Counted from the first letter of the stretch, positions 8,561-17,620 are shown. The stretch: DNA of 47,127 nucleotides from Candidatus Nomurabacteria bacterium (GCA_023267195.1 JAHFNT010000003.1:74841-121967); one strand, 5' to 3'. The notes: generated from the sequence alone by a model not told the origin. Translations and numbers: made by a program.

Positions 8561-9448
8561 TTGGCGATGCTTTTTTTGGTCATCCTTGTTTTGATAAAAA
8601 ATGCCTCTTCGGTCAAAAATACCGTGAGTTCAATTTTAGGAATGAATAAAAATGGGCTTGTTTATAGTGGCGCTACGGTGGGCGAGTTGGTAAACAAAGA
8701 TACAGATGGAGATGGAATCTTGGACTGGGAAGAGCCATTGTATGGACTCGACCCCACCACCAAAGAAACCACCCCGGGCGTGCCGGATAGCTCGGTAATC
8801 AAGAAATTAAAATCGGAATCAGAATATAATTTAGATGGAGCAGATGGATCTTATCCCAGCCCCGAGAATCTGACGGAAACAGATAAATTTTCACAAGAAC
8901 TTTTTTCCACTGTTGCCACTTTAAATCAAACTGGGGGGTTAGACGAAATGACAGCAGATAAAATCAGCAGTTCCTTGGCTGAACATATAAAAAATTCGGT
9001 TCCTAAAAAAATTTATACTCTGGCTGATCTTAAAATAATCAATAGTGATAGTAATCAAACGATTCAAAATTATGCTGAGGTTTTGGATAATGTCTTCAAA
9101 AAATATCCAATGGATTACAGCATAAATGATGTGCTACAAAAGTTCGTGGTTGATGGAAATAATGTTGATACTAGTGTCTTAGTCGAACTTGATCCAATAA
9201 TAACGCAATTGAAAAAAGTTATAAGTGAAATGATAAAAATAAGCGTTCCAAAATCTCTATCTTCTCTACATTTAGACTTTTTGAATGGGCTAGAAAGGCT
9301 GTCTGAAAACCTAAGCGACATAAAACTCTATGACAGCGATGCTATCGTGGCACTCGGGGGCGTAAGTCAATATAAAAATAATTCCGCACTACTCGAATCC
9401 AGCGTGAAAAATCTTGCAGATGAGATCGCCAATAAATTGAACAATTAA
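8561..9448 (+). CDS. membrane-anchored protein with Ca-binding (DxDxDG) loop, first gene of the secretion cluster
   Basis: An exported 295-aa protein of unknown role. The N-terminus is a signal anchor. Just inside the mature part is NKDTDGDGILDWEEPLYGLDP (spread over residues 42-64), the Ca-binding loop seen in thrombospondin type 3/dockerin-like repeats. The rest is mostly polar helix with no family I recognise. The start is doubtful. In-frame codons from 8516 (ATT) encode KLFWLKHKRILSIVLAM, which supplies the positive charges a signal anchor needs and which the TTG/ATG starts at 8561/8567 lack; no ATG, GTG or TTG exists there. With TATAAT at 8501 the transcript would begin almost at this ATT. 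It precedes the T4SS-like genes on the same strand, so a role in the same surface structure is likely but inferred. Confidence 0.75.
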   Translation: MAMLFLVILVLIKNASSVKNTVSSILGMNKNGLVYSGATVGELVNKDTDGDGILDWEEPLYGLDPTTKETTPGVPDSSVIKKLKSESEYNLDGADGSYPSPENLTETDKFSQELFSTVATLNQTGGLDEMTADKISSSLAEHIKNSVPKKIYTLADLKIINSDSNQTIQNYAEVLDNVFKKYPMDYSINDVLQKFVVDGNNVDTSVLVELDPIITQLKKVISEMIKISVPKSLSSLHLDFLNGLERLSENLSDIKLYDSDAIVALGGVSQYKNNSALLESSVKNLADEIANKLNN

Positions 9449-9459
9449 CCGAAGAGATA

Positions 9460-9465
9460 TATAAT
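9460..9465 (+). promoter_or_regulatory. -10 box upstream of the secretion operon
   Basis: TATAAT 22 bases before the ATG at 9488, with a purine-rich AAGAAAG leader between them. Confidence 0.5.
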
Positions 9466-9487
9466 ATTAGGGCACAAGAAAGAAAAA

Positions 9488-12400
9488 ATGATTTTCAAAA
9501 ATAAAAAAATACAAAAAATTATTTCATCTCTTTTGGTCATTGCGGTGCTTGCCCCATCTCTGGTTTTCTTTGTTGCTCCCAAAAAAGTAAATGCTTCGGG
9601 TACGCCAGTTTTAGATTTTTTAGGAAATGCATTAAAGTATGTGGGAAATCTTTTTACACACTCAACAGCAGTATCCTCTGCCACAACCGCAAGTTATGCC
9701 GCGAAGGAATGGTATGAATTGATACTTGAGCAGGTTCTTCAGGCTGTTGCCAGAAAAGCCCTACAAGAAATAACTAAAAGTACCGTCAATTGGATAAATA
9801 GTGGCTTCCATGGAAGCCCGCTCTTCCTAGAAAATTCAGACTCTTTTTTCCAAGACATCGTGAAATCTGAAATAAAATCACTAGTTAATGAATTCGGATA
9901 TGATTCTTCTAGATTTCCTTTCGGTAAAGATTTTTCTTTAAACACAATAATGTCCTACAAGAGGACACTGGATGATAACGCTGTATACACTTTGAGTAAA
10001 GTCACCAATGACCCTGCGCTACTTAGAGCTTATCAAAACAATTTCAATGTTGGTGGCTGGAATGCTTTTCTCCTCAATACCCAATATCCACAAAATAATT
10101 ACCTGGGATTCAAAATGCTCGCCGAACAAGAACTTGCGAGAAGAATCTCTGCATCACCTGGCGCAAAAAATGCAATAACAAAAGTGAAAGAAGCCCTCCA
10201 GCAGGGAAATGGCTTTTTATCTCCACAGACTTGTCCTTCAAATCCCGCATACAATAATGGTTATAATGAATTCAATAAACCCTCCTTTAAGCCATCGGCA
10301 GACTACAACCCCCCACATCCTTATCCGGCAGACGATACAATTGGTTTTACAGCAAAAGAAATAGCAGAAAATGCATTGTATGATCAAACTTGGCAAGCGG
10401 GGGTCGCCATAGAAAAAACAAAGTTTGAAGCAAAAAATACCTGCCCCAAGGGACTGGTGGCTACTACACCAGGGGCAGTGGTATCAAACCAAATAACAAA
10501 CGCGCTGGGGTCGCAGTTGCGCCAGAGCGAACTTGGCGCCGCCTTGGGAAATAGTCTTTCTCAAATTTTTGACGCTTTGCTCAATAAACTTTTGGATGAA
10601 GGATTAAATGCTCTAGCAAGCAAAACTAATCCAGATCCAGAACCAGACAACTGGAGCTATGGAGGATTGCGTCTTGATGGATCCGATGGCACTAGCGATG
10701 ATCCGTTTGCTGGATTCGACGAAATAGTTTCACTAAAACAATTTAGAAAGTTGTTGGATGGATATTTTATAGGAACTTGCAGTAACATAAAGGATTCCAA
10801 TGGCAATGATCTAGCCGACCAGGAAAATGTGCCCAAGGAACAATGTGAATCTCAAAGCATCACTGGTTATAGCTTTGGAACCTGCTCCGGTATAAAAGTT
10901 AATGGCATTCAGTATCCAGATCAAGAGGGTATACCGAGAACGACCTGTGATGCTATTCCAGGCGCCACTTGGACAAAGGTGGGAACTATATATCCAAATA
11001 CAACCACCTGGACCAGAAACTCTCCACCATTGCAAGATTATATTCCTGGAGACATAGCCAATACCGAAGAAGAAATAGCCCTGCTAGATAATGGACAATT
11101 AACCAGCGGATCTGCCTCAAGTGTAAACCCAAATTCAATCGGCACCTGCACAGGCGAAGATCAGATAGGTTCTTATACTGCTCAGACCACTCAATCTGAT
11201 TGTACCGCAATAGGAGGGGTATGGACTCCGACCTATTCTTCCTCATCGTCTGGATTGGCCAGCTCTTCTGGCAATGCAAACTTGGGTATTCTCCAATTGG
11301 TAAAATTGATTCTGGAAAAAACTATAACCCTTGATCAGTGCATCCCTGGGCCAGATAAAGGCTGGGAAGATAGACTAAAAGCGGAACAGTCAAGGGTTGG
11401 GAAAAGATTAACTGACGATATGAGCGACGATGATCCACTAAAAGTAAAAGCCTCTAATGACATAATGCGCGAATTAAAATTTGCCGTAGATTCATTCAAG
11501 GACTGGATAAGTTTTGCCATGATAGGTAAGCCAGCCCCAAAACTTCCTAACCTTTCGCTTCCTAATTCAGTAATTTATATTGATGAGGTTAAGAAAATAG
11601 ATGATCTGCCTCAACAATCAAAAGAAGTGACAGATACCGTAAGAGTAAAACGCCAGACGCTAGCTAGACTGGAAGCACTAAAAGCAAACTTGGAAACAAT
11701 ATCAGACAATATTAAACCTTTAGAAGAGCCAACACCAAAAACTGCCTATGAAAATCAATTAATATCACTATGGAAACAATATAAAGCACTTCGAGCCTCA
11801 ATTTCATCCACAAATAGTATAGAAAATACTAGAAACCAAAGAACGGTACTAGAAGAATGGTCAAATAAGCTGGAAGAACCCGTAGACCCAAACGACTCAA
11901 GCAAGGGAACAAAAGGTTTAATTCCCGAATGTTTGACAGAAAGAACAACAATGGGTTGGGATGCACCTGACCCGACGGGCAAGGGAAATAGCAAACTAAC
12001 CACGTTAACTACTCCTCAGCAAATCATCAAAATATATGCAGTATTATCAACCAGAGAGGGAAATAGTACGGCAAGCATTATTGGCGGACTGACCGGTGGC
12101 TTGGTGGGTAGTATATTGGGTGGATTATTTGGTACAGAAACAATAGAAGATCGTATTGCAGAAATTGAGTATCCACTAAAGGGTACAGAAAATGAACAAT
12201 TCTGCGGCTTGCCAATTATCAACGGCTACAGCCACGGTGAAGTCATCAGACAAGATAGTTCCAATGAATTAATAACCACCAATGGAGCCGTCAGTGGCGG
12301 AGCTCCGGTTCCTTGTGATTCTGGATTGGATAATACTTCTCCAACAGATCCAGTTTCAAACAGTGCTGACAGTAGTGCGAGTGGTAGCGGGGGTACGAGA

Positions 12401-12772
12401 CAAACTGGTTTTTGTGGCAGTATTGGTGTCGACCCTACCGGGACCGGCACAAGTGGAGGCAGTAGTGGAACATTTATTGGGACTGGGCGAGAGCAATTTA
12501 CCTTTAGAAATCAAGCAGCCTCATATTTCTATCCGAATACGACAGATCCGATCACCGGTGAACAATATGCCGCCGGCACTAATGGATATACAAACTTACC
12601 GATGGTCAATGCGCAATATGTCTACGGCGACATCACTACTACTGGCGTGGCCAGCTGGGGAATAGGTTTGGGTTCTTCCAAAGATGAAAGAATAAGCATA
12701 GACATAGATTGCAACACCGTCTTCAAAGCCAACAGGACAGACTACACCCATGCAGGAGATCCGAGTTTTTAA
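9488..12772 (+). CDS. large secreted protein of the T4SS-like locus with cysteine modules
   Basis: A 1094-aa exported protein with no family I can name. Signal peptide about 1-36 (KIISSLLVIAVLAPSLVFF...VNASG). The mature N-terminal third is helical. Near residues 428-580 are three copies of a short cysteine module, GTC-(12-21 aa)-C, two of them ending in a Gly-x-Trp type motif; the same module occurs in the two other exported proteins of the locus. A helical, charged region follows (about 600-830). Then comes a Gly-rich hydrophobic patch, IIGGLTGGLVGSILGGLFG (about 860-880), which could insert in a membrane, and a Ser/Gly/Thr-rich tail. The position before VirB6, PrgI and VirB4 is typical of CPR secretion clusters and suggests an extracytoplasmic part of that apparatus. 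It ends 11 bases before the VirB6-like start. Confidence 0.85.
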   Translation: MIFKNKKIQKIISSLLVIAVLAPSLVFFVAPKKVNASGTPVLDFLGNALKYVGNLFTHSTAVSSATTASYAAKEWYELILEQVLQAVARKALQEITKSTVNWINSGFHGSPLFLENSDSFFQDIVKSEIKSLVNEFGYDSSRFPFGKDFSLNTIMSYKRTLDDNAVYTLSKVTNDPALLRAYQNNFNVGGWNAFLLNTQYPQNNYLGFKMLAEQELARRISASPGAKNAITKVKEALQQGNGFLSPQTCPSNPAYNNGYNEFNKPSFKPSADYNPPHPYPADDTIGFTAKEIAENALYDQTWQAGVAIEKTKFEAKNTCPKGLVATTPGAVVSNQITNALGSQLRQSELGAALGNSLSQIFDALLNKLLDEGLNALASKTNPDPEPDNWSYGGLRLDGSDGTSDDPFAGFDEIVSLKQFRKLLDGYFIGTCSNIKDSNGNDLADQENVPKEQCESQSITGYSFGTCSGIKVNGIQYPDQEGIPRTTCDAIPGATWTKVGTIYPNTTTWTRNSPPLQDYIPGDIANTEEEIALLDNGQLTSGSASSVNPNSIGTCTGEDQIGSYTAQTTQSDCTAIGGVWTPTYSSSSSGLASSSGNANLGILQLVKLILEKTITLDQCIPGPDKGWEDRLKAEQSRVGKRLTDDMSDDDPLKVKASNDIMRELKFAVDSFKDWISFAMIGKPAPKLPNLSLPNSVIYIDEVKKIDDLPQQSKEVTDTVRVKRQTLARLEALKANLETISDNIKPLEEPTPKTAYENQLISLWKQYKALRASISSTNSIENTRNQRTVLEEWSNKLEEPVDPNDSSKGTKGLIPECLTERTTMGWDAPDPTGKGNSKLTTLTTPQQIIKIYAVLSTREGNSTASIIGGLTGGLVGSILGGLFGTETIEDRIAEIEYPLKGTENEQFCGLPIINGYSHGEVIRQDSSNELITTNGAVSGGAPVPCDSGLDNTSPTDPVSNSADSSASGSGGTRQTGFCGSIGVDPTGTGTSGGSSGTFIGTGREQFTFRNQAASYFYPNTTDPITGEQYAAGTNGYTNLPMVNAQYVYGDITTTGVASWGIGLGSSKDERISIDIDCNTVFKANRTDYTHAGDPSF

Positions 12773-12783
12773 AATTTAGAAAA

Positions 12784-15195
12784 ATGAAAAAAATAGGATT
12801 ATACATTCTAATACTCATAGCTCTAGTTGGAATATTCGTTCCAAATGAAAAAGCGCGGGCACAGAGCCCGGATGGACAAGGCACGTGTTTTGATTCTGAC
12901 GATAAGCCAACCACTCTCAATCAAGCACAATGTGGATTAAATTCTGGAACATTAACTAAAAAGGCTTACTACTGGGTACCAACAGGTTCAAGCACCCCAT
13001 CAAACCCTCTCTCTGCTTATGACCAATGCGTAAAAGATAAAGGTAGTGCAGCAAGTTGCCAAGGTTTATCGGGGGCACCAAAAACTGATCCTAATAAATC
13101 AGCATTTGAACAAGAAGTTGAATCAAATATTTGTTCAATGAATCCGTTAAGTAGTGGCAGTTTCTGGCCTGGTTGTTTTATACAAGGTTTTTATGCCATT
13201 TTCTATGTTATTCCTGGCTGGATATTGTGGGTAGCGGCATACTTCTTTAATGTTTTAATATCCATAACATTGAGTAGTACTTTCTTCAAGATGGGCTTCG
13301 TTTCTGAAGCCTGGGGAATTGTGAGAGATATTTCAAATATCTTTTTCATTCTGATTCTCCTGTATGTAGCCATAAAAATTATTTTGGATTTAGGAGGACA
13401 CGAAGCGAAAAAAATGATTGCCAACGTAATAATTATTGCGCTCTTAATAAACTTCTCGATGTTTTTCACCCAAATTATTATTGACTCTGCAAACATAGTA
13501 GCACTTGTCTTTTATAACAAAGTGCAAGTTTCCACAAAAGACGCCCAAGGAAAGGAAAGGCCGTATCAAAACACAGGAAGCGGAGAAAAGGATGTCGCGG
13601 GCGGATTAGTAAACGCTTTTAACCCTACCAAATTAATAACTGAAAATTATTTAAATCAAGCTAAAACAACAACAGTAGATGTAAACGGGGTAGAAACAAC
13701 TGTTCCTGCCACCAGAGTTTCGCCAGGAATATTAATTGGGATGCTTCTTATCACTGGAGTACTAATGCTTTTTGCAGCTTATTGCCTTATTGTTGTTGGC
13801 TTAAGCTTTTTAGGAAGAATGATCGAACTTTTTGTTTTGATTATTTTCTCGCCCTTTGCCTTTATGTCTTTTACGGTACCTAAATTAGCGGGCGCTGACT
13901 ATATAGGGTGGAATAGTTGGTTTGATCGGCTAATTCAAGTGTCGTTTATGGCGCCGATTTTTATGTTCTTTTTATATTTTATATTTAAATTGGTTCATGC
14001 GGACATATTTGGTGGTCTAAAAAGTGGAACGACTTCAAGGATGATAGAGTCAATATTAATGATAGTGCTTCCAGCTTTGTTGATTTTAATTTTACTTCTC
14101 AAGGCTACAGAATTTGCGAAAAAGGGATCTGGAAAATTTGGAGAGATGGTGACAACCGGTGCCAAAATTGCTGGCGGACTGGCTGTGGGTGTAGCCGCCG
14201 GGGGAACAGCTCTAGTTGGCAGAGCTGCAATAGGGGGGACAACAGCTGCCCTTTCAAGGAGAGAGGGTGCAATGGCTCACGGAGAATATCTAAGGAATCT
14301 TGGTAAATGGAAACATGGACCAAAAACAACACCTCCTCCTATTGCTCCAAGAGCAAATATACTTGACAGGTTGGGTGGTAGAATTAATGCAAGCCAACTT
14401 AAATCAGGTGATATATCCCATGCTAGACATGAAATAGATGAGCTTAAAAAGAAAGCTGGGGTTGAAGGACTTTCAGACAAGCAGCTTTCTGGTGTAGATA
14501 AGAAAAACATGGAAATCTCTTTTGTTAAAGAAAAGAGATCTGAGGTTGAATCTGAAATACGTAAAGGATATGACGCAAAGGGAAGAGAGGTTAAAATTAA
14601 TGAAGATGATGCAAAAGATGCTGCGGGTAGATATTACACAGACGCAAATGGTAATAGAATAAATGCTACTGGTGAAAATGATTATAAGGCTCAGAGACGA
14701 CAAAAGCTTGTAGACGATTTGAAGGCTACACCTAGGGCTGGAGATTTGGACTCTTCTGGTGAACTTTCTGATCAAGGAAGAAAGAAGGTCGAAGATAAGT
14801 TGGGACAAGAATTTAATGAAATATTGAGAAAAGCGGCCCAAAGAATTGGTAGGGAAAGATATCGAGAACTAGAACATGAAGCCAAGGAAAAGGTTGGGGT
14901 TGGTAACCGATTAATAGCAAGAAGTACCAGTGGTTCATACGATCCTAGAAATCTTGCAAATATCAAAGCAGACAGAAGGGAAGGGTTGGGATTAAGATTT
15001 GGTACAGCATTAATTGCCGCAGTAGCTATGGGGATAAGACTTGGATTCAAAGAGGTGCCTAGCGCAGACCCAAAAAGGGACTTCTTGACCGAGATGAGGG
15101 ATATATTAGGAAACGCCATGAAGATAAAACTTGAAGTGAAGAGTGGTGGTTCACATGATGAAAGTCATAAAACTAGTGGTGGCGGACATCATTAA
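12784..15195 (+). CDS. VirB6/TrbL-like polytopic membrane channel protein
   Basis: Likely inner-membrane channel component of the T4SS-like machine. I chose the ATG at 12784 (803 aa), not the track's 12709, because it begins a clean signal peptide (MKKIGLYILILIALVGIF, ending ARAQ) and avoids overlap with the previous gene. After the signal peptide is one cysteine module (GTCFDSDDKP...C...W). From about 130 onward there are several hydrophobic segments, including VIPGWILWVAAYFFNVLI, ISNIFFILILLYVAIKIIL and a pair near 320-380. This spacing matches the VirB6 family of CPR genomes. Residues about 470-803 are a charged, probably cytosolic tail ending in His-rich GGSHDESHKTSGGGHH. The leader closely resembles that of the pilin-peptidase gene downstream (YILILI.L.G.F.P), suggesting common origin of the export signals. 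Confidence 0.85.
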   Translation: MKKIGLYILILIALVGIFVPNEKARAQSPDGQGTCFDSDDKPTTLNQAQCGLNSGTLTKKAYYWVPTGSSTPSNPLSAYDQCVKDKGSAASCQGLSGAPKTDPNKSAFEQEVESNICSMNPLSSGSFWPGCFIQGFYAIFYVIPGWILWVAAYFFNVLISITLSSTFFKMGFVSEAWGIVRDISNIFFILILLYVAIKIILDLGGHEAKKMIANVIIIALLINFSMFFTQIIIDSANIVALVFYNKVQVSTKDAQGKERPYQNTGSGEKDVAGGLVNAFNPTKLITENYLNQAKTTTVDVNGVETTVPATRVSPGILIGMLLITGVLMLFAAYCLIVVGLSFLGRMIELFVLIIFSPFAFMSFTVPKLAGADYIGWNSWFDRLIQVSFMAPIFMFFLYFIFKLVHADIFGGLKSGTTSRMIESILMIVLPALLILILLLKATEFAKKGSGKFGEMVTTGAKIAGGLAVGVAAGGTALVGRAAIGGTTAALSRREGAMAHGEYLRNLGKWKHGPKTTPPPIAPRANILDRLGGRINASQLKSGDISHARHEIDELKKKAGVEGLSDKQLSGVDKKNMEISFVKEKRSEVESEIRKGYDAKGREVKINEDDAKDAAGRYYTDANGNRINATGENDYKAQRRQKLVDDLKATPRAGDLDSSGELSDQGRKKVEDKLGQEFNEILRKAAQRIGRERYRELEHEAKEKVGVGNRLIARSTSGSYDPRNLANIKADRREGLGLRFGTALIAAVAMGIRLGFKEVPSADPKRDFLTEMRDILGNAMKIKLEVKSGGSHDESHKTSGGGHH

Positions 15196-15196
15196 T

Positions 15197-15225
15197 CCGA
15201 GTAGTAGAGCAAAGCTCACTACGGG
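15197..15225 (+). other. intercistronic hairpin
   Basis: GTAGTaGAGC-aaa-GCTCACTAC in the 45-base gap after the VirB6-like gene, without a following T-run. It looks more like an RNA stability or processing element than a terminator. Inference only. Confidence 0.4.
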
Positions 15226-15240
15226 ATAAGAATAAAATTT

Positions 15241-16329
15241 ATGGACAAAGAAGAATTACAAAAAAATATAGCGCTGTATTATTCGAAACTTCCACCAAAA
15301 CTGCAAGAAATGTTTTCTGGTATGAGCTGGCTTGAAACATTGAAGACAATAAGTTCAAAATATAATTTAACCGAAGACCAAATTCAAACCCTCGGCACTG
15401 AAACAACTCTGGTTTTGCTAGGCATAATTCACCCAGATGAATACGAAAAAAAGTTGAGAGCTGAGATAGTGTTATCAAAAGATTCCATAGATAAAATGCT
15501 GTTGGAAATAAACAGCTCTGTGTTGGCTGCTATTCGCCCAAGTCTTACTGAAACATTTAGTAAAAATACTATTCCTCAAACACCGGAGGAACAAGAAATA
15601 GGTCAGGAATTGGATGCACGTCTTGAGAAATTGCCAGAAAATATCAAAGACATTATCAGCCAATCAAACTACCAAACAGCCCTGTATGGCATTGCAAAAG
15701 ATTACAAACTCAATGTAATACAAATGGGCATATTGGAAACAAAAGTTATTGACCTGGTTCTGGGCAATTTACATCCAGATGAATTTGCAGATTCTTTGGA
15801 AACAGGCTTAGGGTTACCAAAAGAAAAAATTAGCATGCTTGTCAAAGACATCAATGAGAAAATATTTTTGAAGATTCGAGAATTGTTAAAATTGATGAAC
15901 ACTCCAGCTGGGGAGGAGCCGGTGGTGGAAGAAGAGGAATTTTCCCCCCTCCTTGTGGAGGAGGGGGCAGGGGGTGGTGATAGCTCTAGAACACCACCTC
16001 GCCCTTCGGGCACTCCTCCTCAGAAAGGAGGAGAAAAAAATAAAACCACAGAAATACTTAACAAGGCTGGGATTAGTTTAGTTGAACTGCCTGCTGGCAT
16101 AAATCAAAACGATGTGAAGCCAACAGAAAAAAGGGAAGATATCTTGGCAAAAATAGAAAAGCCGGAGCTTCACCCAATCCTCGCACAAAAATTGTCTGGC
16201 TTTTCTAAAAATCCAGTCGTGGAAACGGATCATTCGTTGCACAACCTTTCTTCCAATAAAACAGTTCCCACTGCCCCAGAAGTAAATAAAATACCAAAAG
16301 TTGATCCATACCGGGAAATTCCTGAATAA
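15241..16329 (+). CDS. cytosolic protein with two copies of an ~85-aa helical domain
   Basis: 362 aa with no signal peptide or membrane segment. Two copies of the same helical domain are evident: residues about 12-98 (LPPKLQEMF...LVLLGIIHPDEYEKKL) and about 131-217 (LPENIKDII...LVLGNLHPDEFADSL). Shared positions are LP..[LI]....S......L..I...Y.L...Q...L.T....[VL]LG..HP[DE]E[YF]...L followed by a Leu-rich helix. The C-terminal 145 residues are low in order and contain a 30-codon palindromic element (15944-16033) that translates into Pro/Gly-rich sequence. I know of no characterised homologue. It lies between the VirB6-like gene and prgI on the same strand, so it may be a cytoplasmic accessory factor of the secretion system; that is inferred from context. 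Confidence 0.75.
   Translation: MDKEELQKNIALYYSKLPPKLQEMFSGMSWLETLKTISSKYNLTEDQIQTLGTETTLVLLGIIHPDEYEKKLRAEIVLSKDSIDKMLLEINSSVLAAIRPSLTETFSKNTIPQTPEEQEIGQELDARLEKLPENIKDIISQSNYQTALYGIAKDYKLNVIQMGILETKVIDLVLGNLHPDEFADSLETGLGLPKEKISMLVKDINEKIFLKIRELLKLMNTPAGEEPVVEEEEFSPLLVEEGAGGGDSSRTPPRPSGTPPQKGGEKNKTTEILNKAGISLVELPAGINQNDVKPTEKREDILAKIEKPELHPILAQKLSGFSKNPVVETDHSLHNLSSNKTVPTAPEVNKIPKVDPYREIPE
15944..16033. repeat. compound palindromic element in frame in the tandem-domain protein
   Basis: Three hairpins in 90 bases (30 codons): CCCCCCTCCttgtGGAGGAGGGGG, GGGTGGTG with CACCACCTC, and CTCCTCCTcagaaAGGAGGAG, with GCCCttcGGGC inside. Same style as the ksgA and VirB4-end copies. Confidence 0.75.
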
Positions 16330-16356
16330 GTGCTAGGCTCTAAATAAAATATGTAT

Positions 16357-16362
16357 TATAAT
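16357..16362 (+). promoter_or_regulatory. -10 box upstream of prgI
   Basis: TATAAT in the 64-base gap, about 31 bases before the ATG of the PrgI-family gene. It suggests an internal promoter for prgI-virB4. Confidence 0.5.
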
Positions 16363-16393
16363 TAGGCTAAGCTAAAAATCATCACGCCTATTT

Positions 16394-16831
16394 ATGCAAT
16401 TCAAGGTTCCACAATTTTTGGATATAGAAGATAAAATTTTCGGCCCTTTTACTTTCAGGGAATTTGTTTATTTGGCCGGCGGCGCAGGTCTGTGTTTTGT
16501 TTTATATAGATTGCTTGGATTGGTGCTTGGCGCAATACCTATCTTGCTAGTTGGAGGGTTTTCTATTGCTCTTATTTATTATCGACCCAACAATAAACCT
16601 TTCATCAACATGCTCGAGGCGGGATTCAAATATTTTACCCAAAATAGGCTTTACATCTGGAAAAGAAATTTGAATAAAATTGGAAGCGAACGATTGCGCC
16701 TGGCACGGGAAAACAAAAATGAGGTAATGAAAGAATTCGGCTCCAGATTAGACAGTAGCAAGCTGCGAGACTTGGCTTGGAGCTTGGATGTATTAGATTT
16801 GAGCAAGCAAAAGTCAGCTGATAGCTTATAG
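16394..16831 (+). CDS. PrgI family membrane protein
   Basis: A 145-aa protein with the hallmark N-terminus of the PrgI family (QFKVPQFLDIEDKIFGPFT), two adjacent hydrophobic segments at about 25-68 with an RLLG turn between them, then IYYRPNNKPFINMLEAGF and a basic tail. PrgI proteins accompany VirB4 in Gram-positive and CPR type IV secretion clusters and are thought to be VirB3-like inner-membrane partners of the ATPase. Gene order here (VirB6-like, PrgI, TraC-like, VirB4) matches that. The stop codon lies inside an 18-base repeat, TCAGCTGATAGCTTATAG, that recurs at the end of the next gene. Confidence 0.85.
   Translation: MQFKVPQFLDIEDKIFGPFTFREFVYLAGGAGLCFVLYRLLGLVLGAIPILLVGGFSIALIYYRPNNKPFINMLEAGFKYFTQNRLYIWKRNLNKIGSERLRLARENKNEVMKEFGSRLDSSKLRDLAWSLDVLDLSKQKSADSL
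16814..16831 (+). repeat. 18-base direct repeat at the end of prgI
   Basis: TCAGCTGATAGCTTATAG, identical to 17539-17556. It contains the prgI TAG stop. The two copies bracket the 212-aa gene. Confidence 0.75.
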
Positions 16832-16870
16832 CTAATTAGAATGAATAAAATTATTAAAAAAATATAAAAT

Positions 16871-16903
16871 TTATAAGCTAACACCTAAAAGCTATAACCT
16901 AAC
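16871..16903. repeat. AGCTATAAGCT-type repeat before the TraC-like gene
   Basis: TTATAAGCTAACACCTAAAAG followed by CTATAACCTAA, directly before the ATG at 16908. Same family as 7932 and 17592. Confidence 0.55.
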
Positions 16904-16907
16904 CAAA

Positions 16908-17546
16908 ATGGCCTTAAACGCAAAAGCAACACAAGAATTCATACCGATAAAAGAAGTCCGCGACGGAGTAGTCGTACTAAAAGACGGCGACTTGCGGGCA
17001 ATCGTACTTGCCAATTCAGTCAACCTGTCTTTGAAATCTTCTGATGAACAGAAAGCTACAATTCTACAATTCCAAAATTTTCTAAATACTTTGGATTTTT
17101 CCGTGCAAATATCGGTGCAATCGAGAAGACTCGACATCCGGCCATATCTTCTCTTGCTAGAAAACAGAATCAAGGTGCAAAGCGAACCTCTATTAAAACT
17201 ACAAACAAAAGAATATATAGAATTTATTAAAAATTTTACCGAATCGGTCGCCATCATGACCAAAAGCTTCTTTGTGATAGTGCCTTACACCCACACCGCA
17301 CTGAAATCAGATTCCGGGGTATTGAGTAGATTGTTTTCTAGAAGAAACAAAGAAGAAGAGCGCGCGGCCAAGCAGGTAGACTTTGAAGAAAAGAGGTCAC
17401 AACTTGAAGAAAGAGTGGCGGTCATCCAGCAGGGTTTGTCTCGTTGTGGCATAAATTCGGCGCAACTTGGTACAGAAGAAGTGGTAGAGGTATTTTATAA
17501 AGTTTTCAATCCAGGAGAAGTGGAGGGAAAGATTAAAATCAGCTGA
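16908..17546 (+). CDS. TraC/VirB4 N-terminal-domain-like protein
   Basis: 212-aa cytosolic protein. It begins with a region (FIPIKEVRDGVVVLKDGDLRAIV, residues about 11-33) like the N-terminal domain of conjugative VirB4/TraC-type ATPases, followed by FQNFLNTLDFSVQISVQSRRLD and an acidic coiled tail. It has no Walker motifs. Because the next gene already has a full VirB4 plan with its own N-terminal region, I read this as a separate companion subunit, not as half of a frameshifted VirB4. In CPR clusters a small protein of this type commonly precedes VirB4. It is bracketed by identical 18-base repeats that also provide its own and its neighbour's stop codons, which hints at a past duplication or mobility event. 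Confidence 0.7.
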   Translation: MALNAKATQEFIPIKEVRDGVVVLKDGDLRAIVLANSVNLSLKSSDEQKATILQFQNFLNTLDFSVQISVQSRRLDIRPYLLLLENRIKVQSEPLLKLQTKEYIEFIKNFTESVAIMTKSFFVIVPYTHTALKSDSGVLSRLFSRRNKEEERAAKQVDFEEKRSQLEERVAVIQQGLSRCGINSAQLGTEEVVEVFYKVFNPGEVEGKIKIS

Positions 17547-17556
17547 TAGCTTATAG
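17539..17556 (+). repeat. 18-base direct repeat at the end of the TraC-like gene
   Basis: TCAGCTGATAGCTTATAG, identical to 16814-16831. Here the TGA within it is the stop codon of the 212-aa gene. Confidence 0.75.
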
Positions 17557-17591
17557 GTTTTAGGTTGTAGAAAATGTTACAATAATCTTTA

Positions 17592-17619
17592 AGGTATAAG
17601 CTATGAGCTAAAAGCTATT
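17592..17619. repeat. AGCTATAAGCT-type repeat before virB4
   Basis: AGGTATAAGCTATGAGCTAA followed by AAGCTATTT, ending right at the VirB4 ATG (17621). Family shared with 7932 and 16871. Confidence 0.55.
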
Positions 17620-17620
17620 T

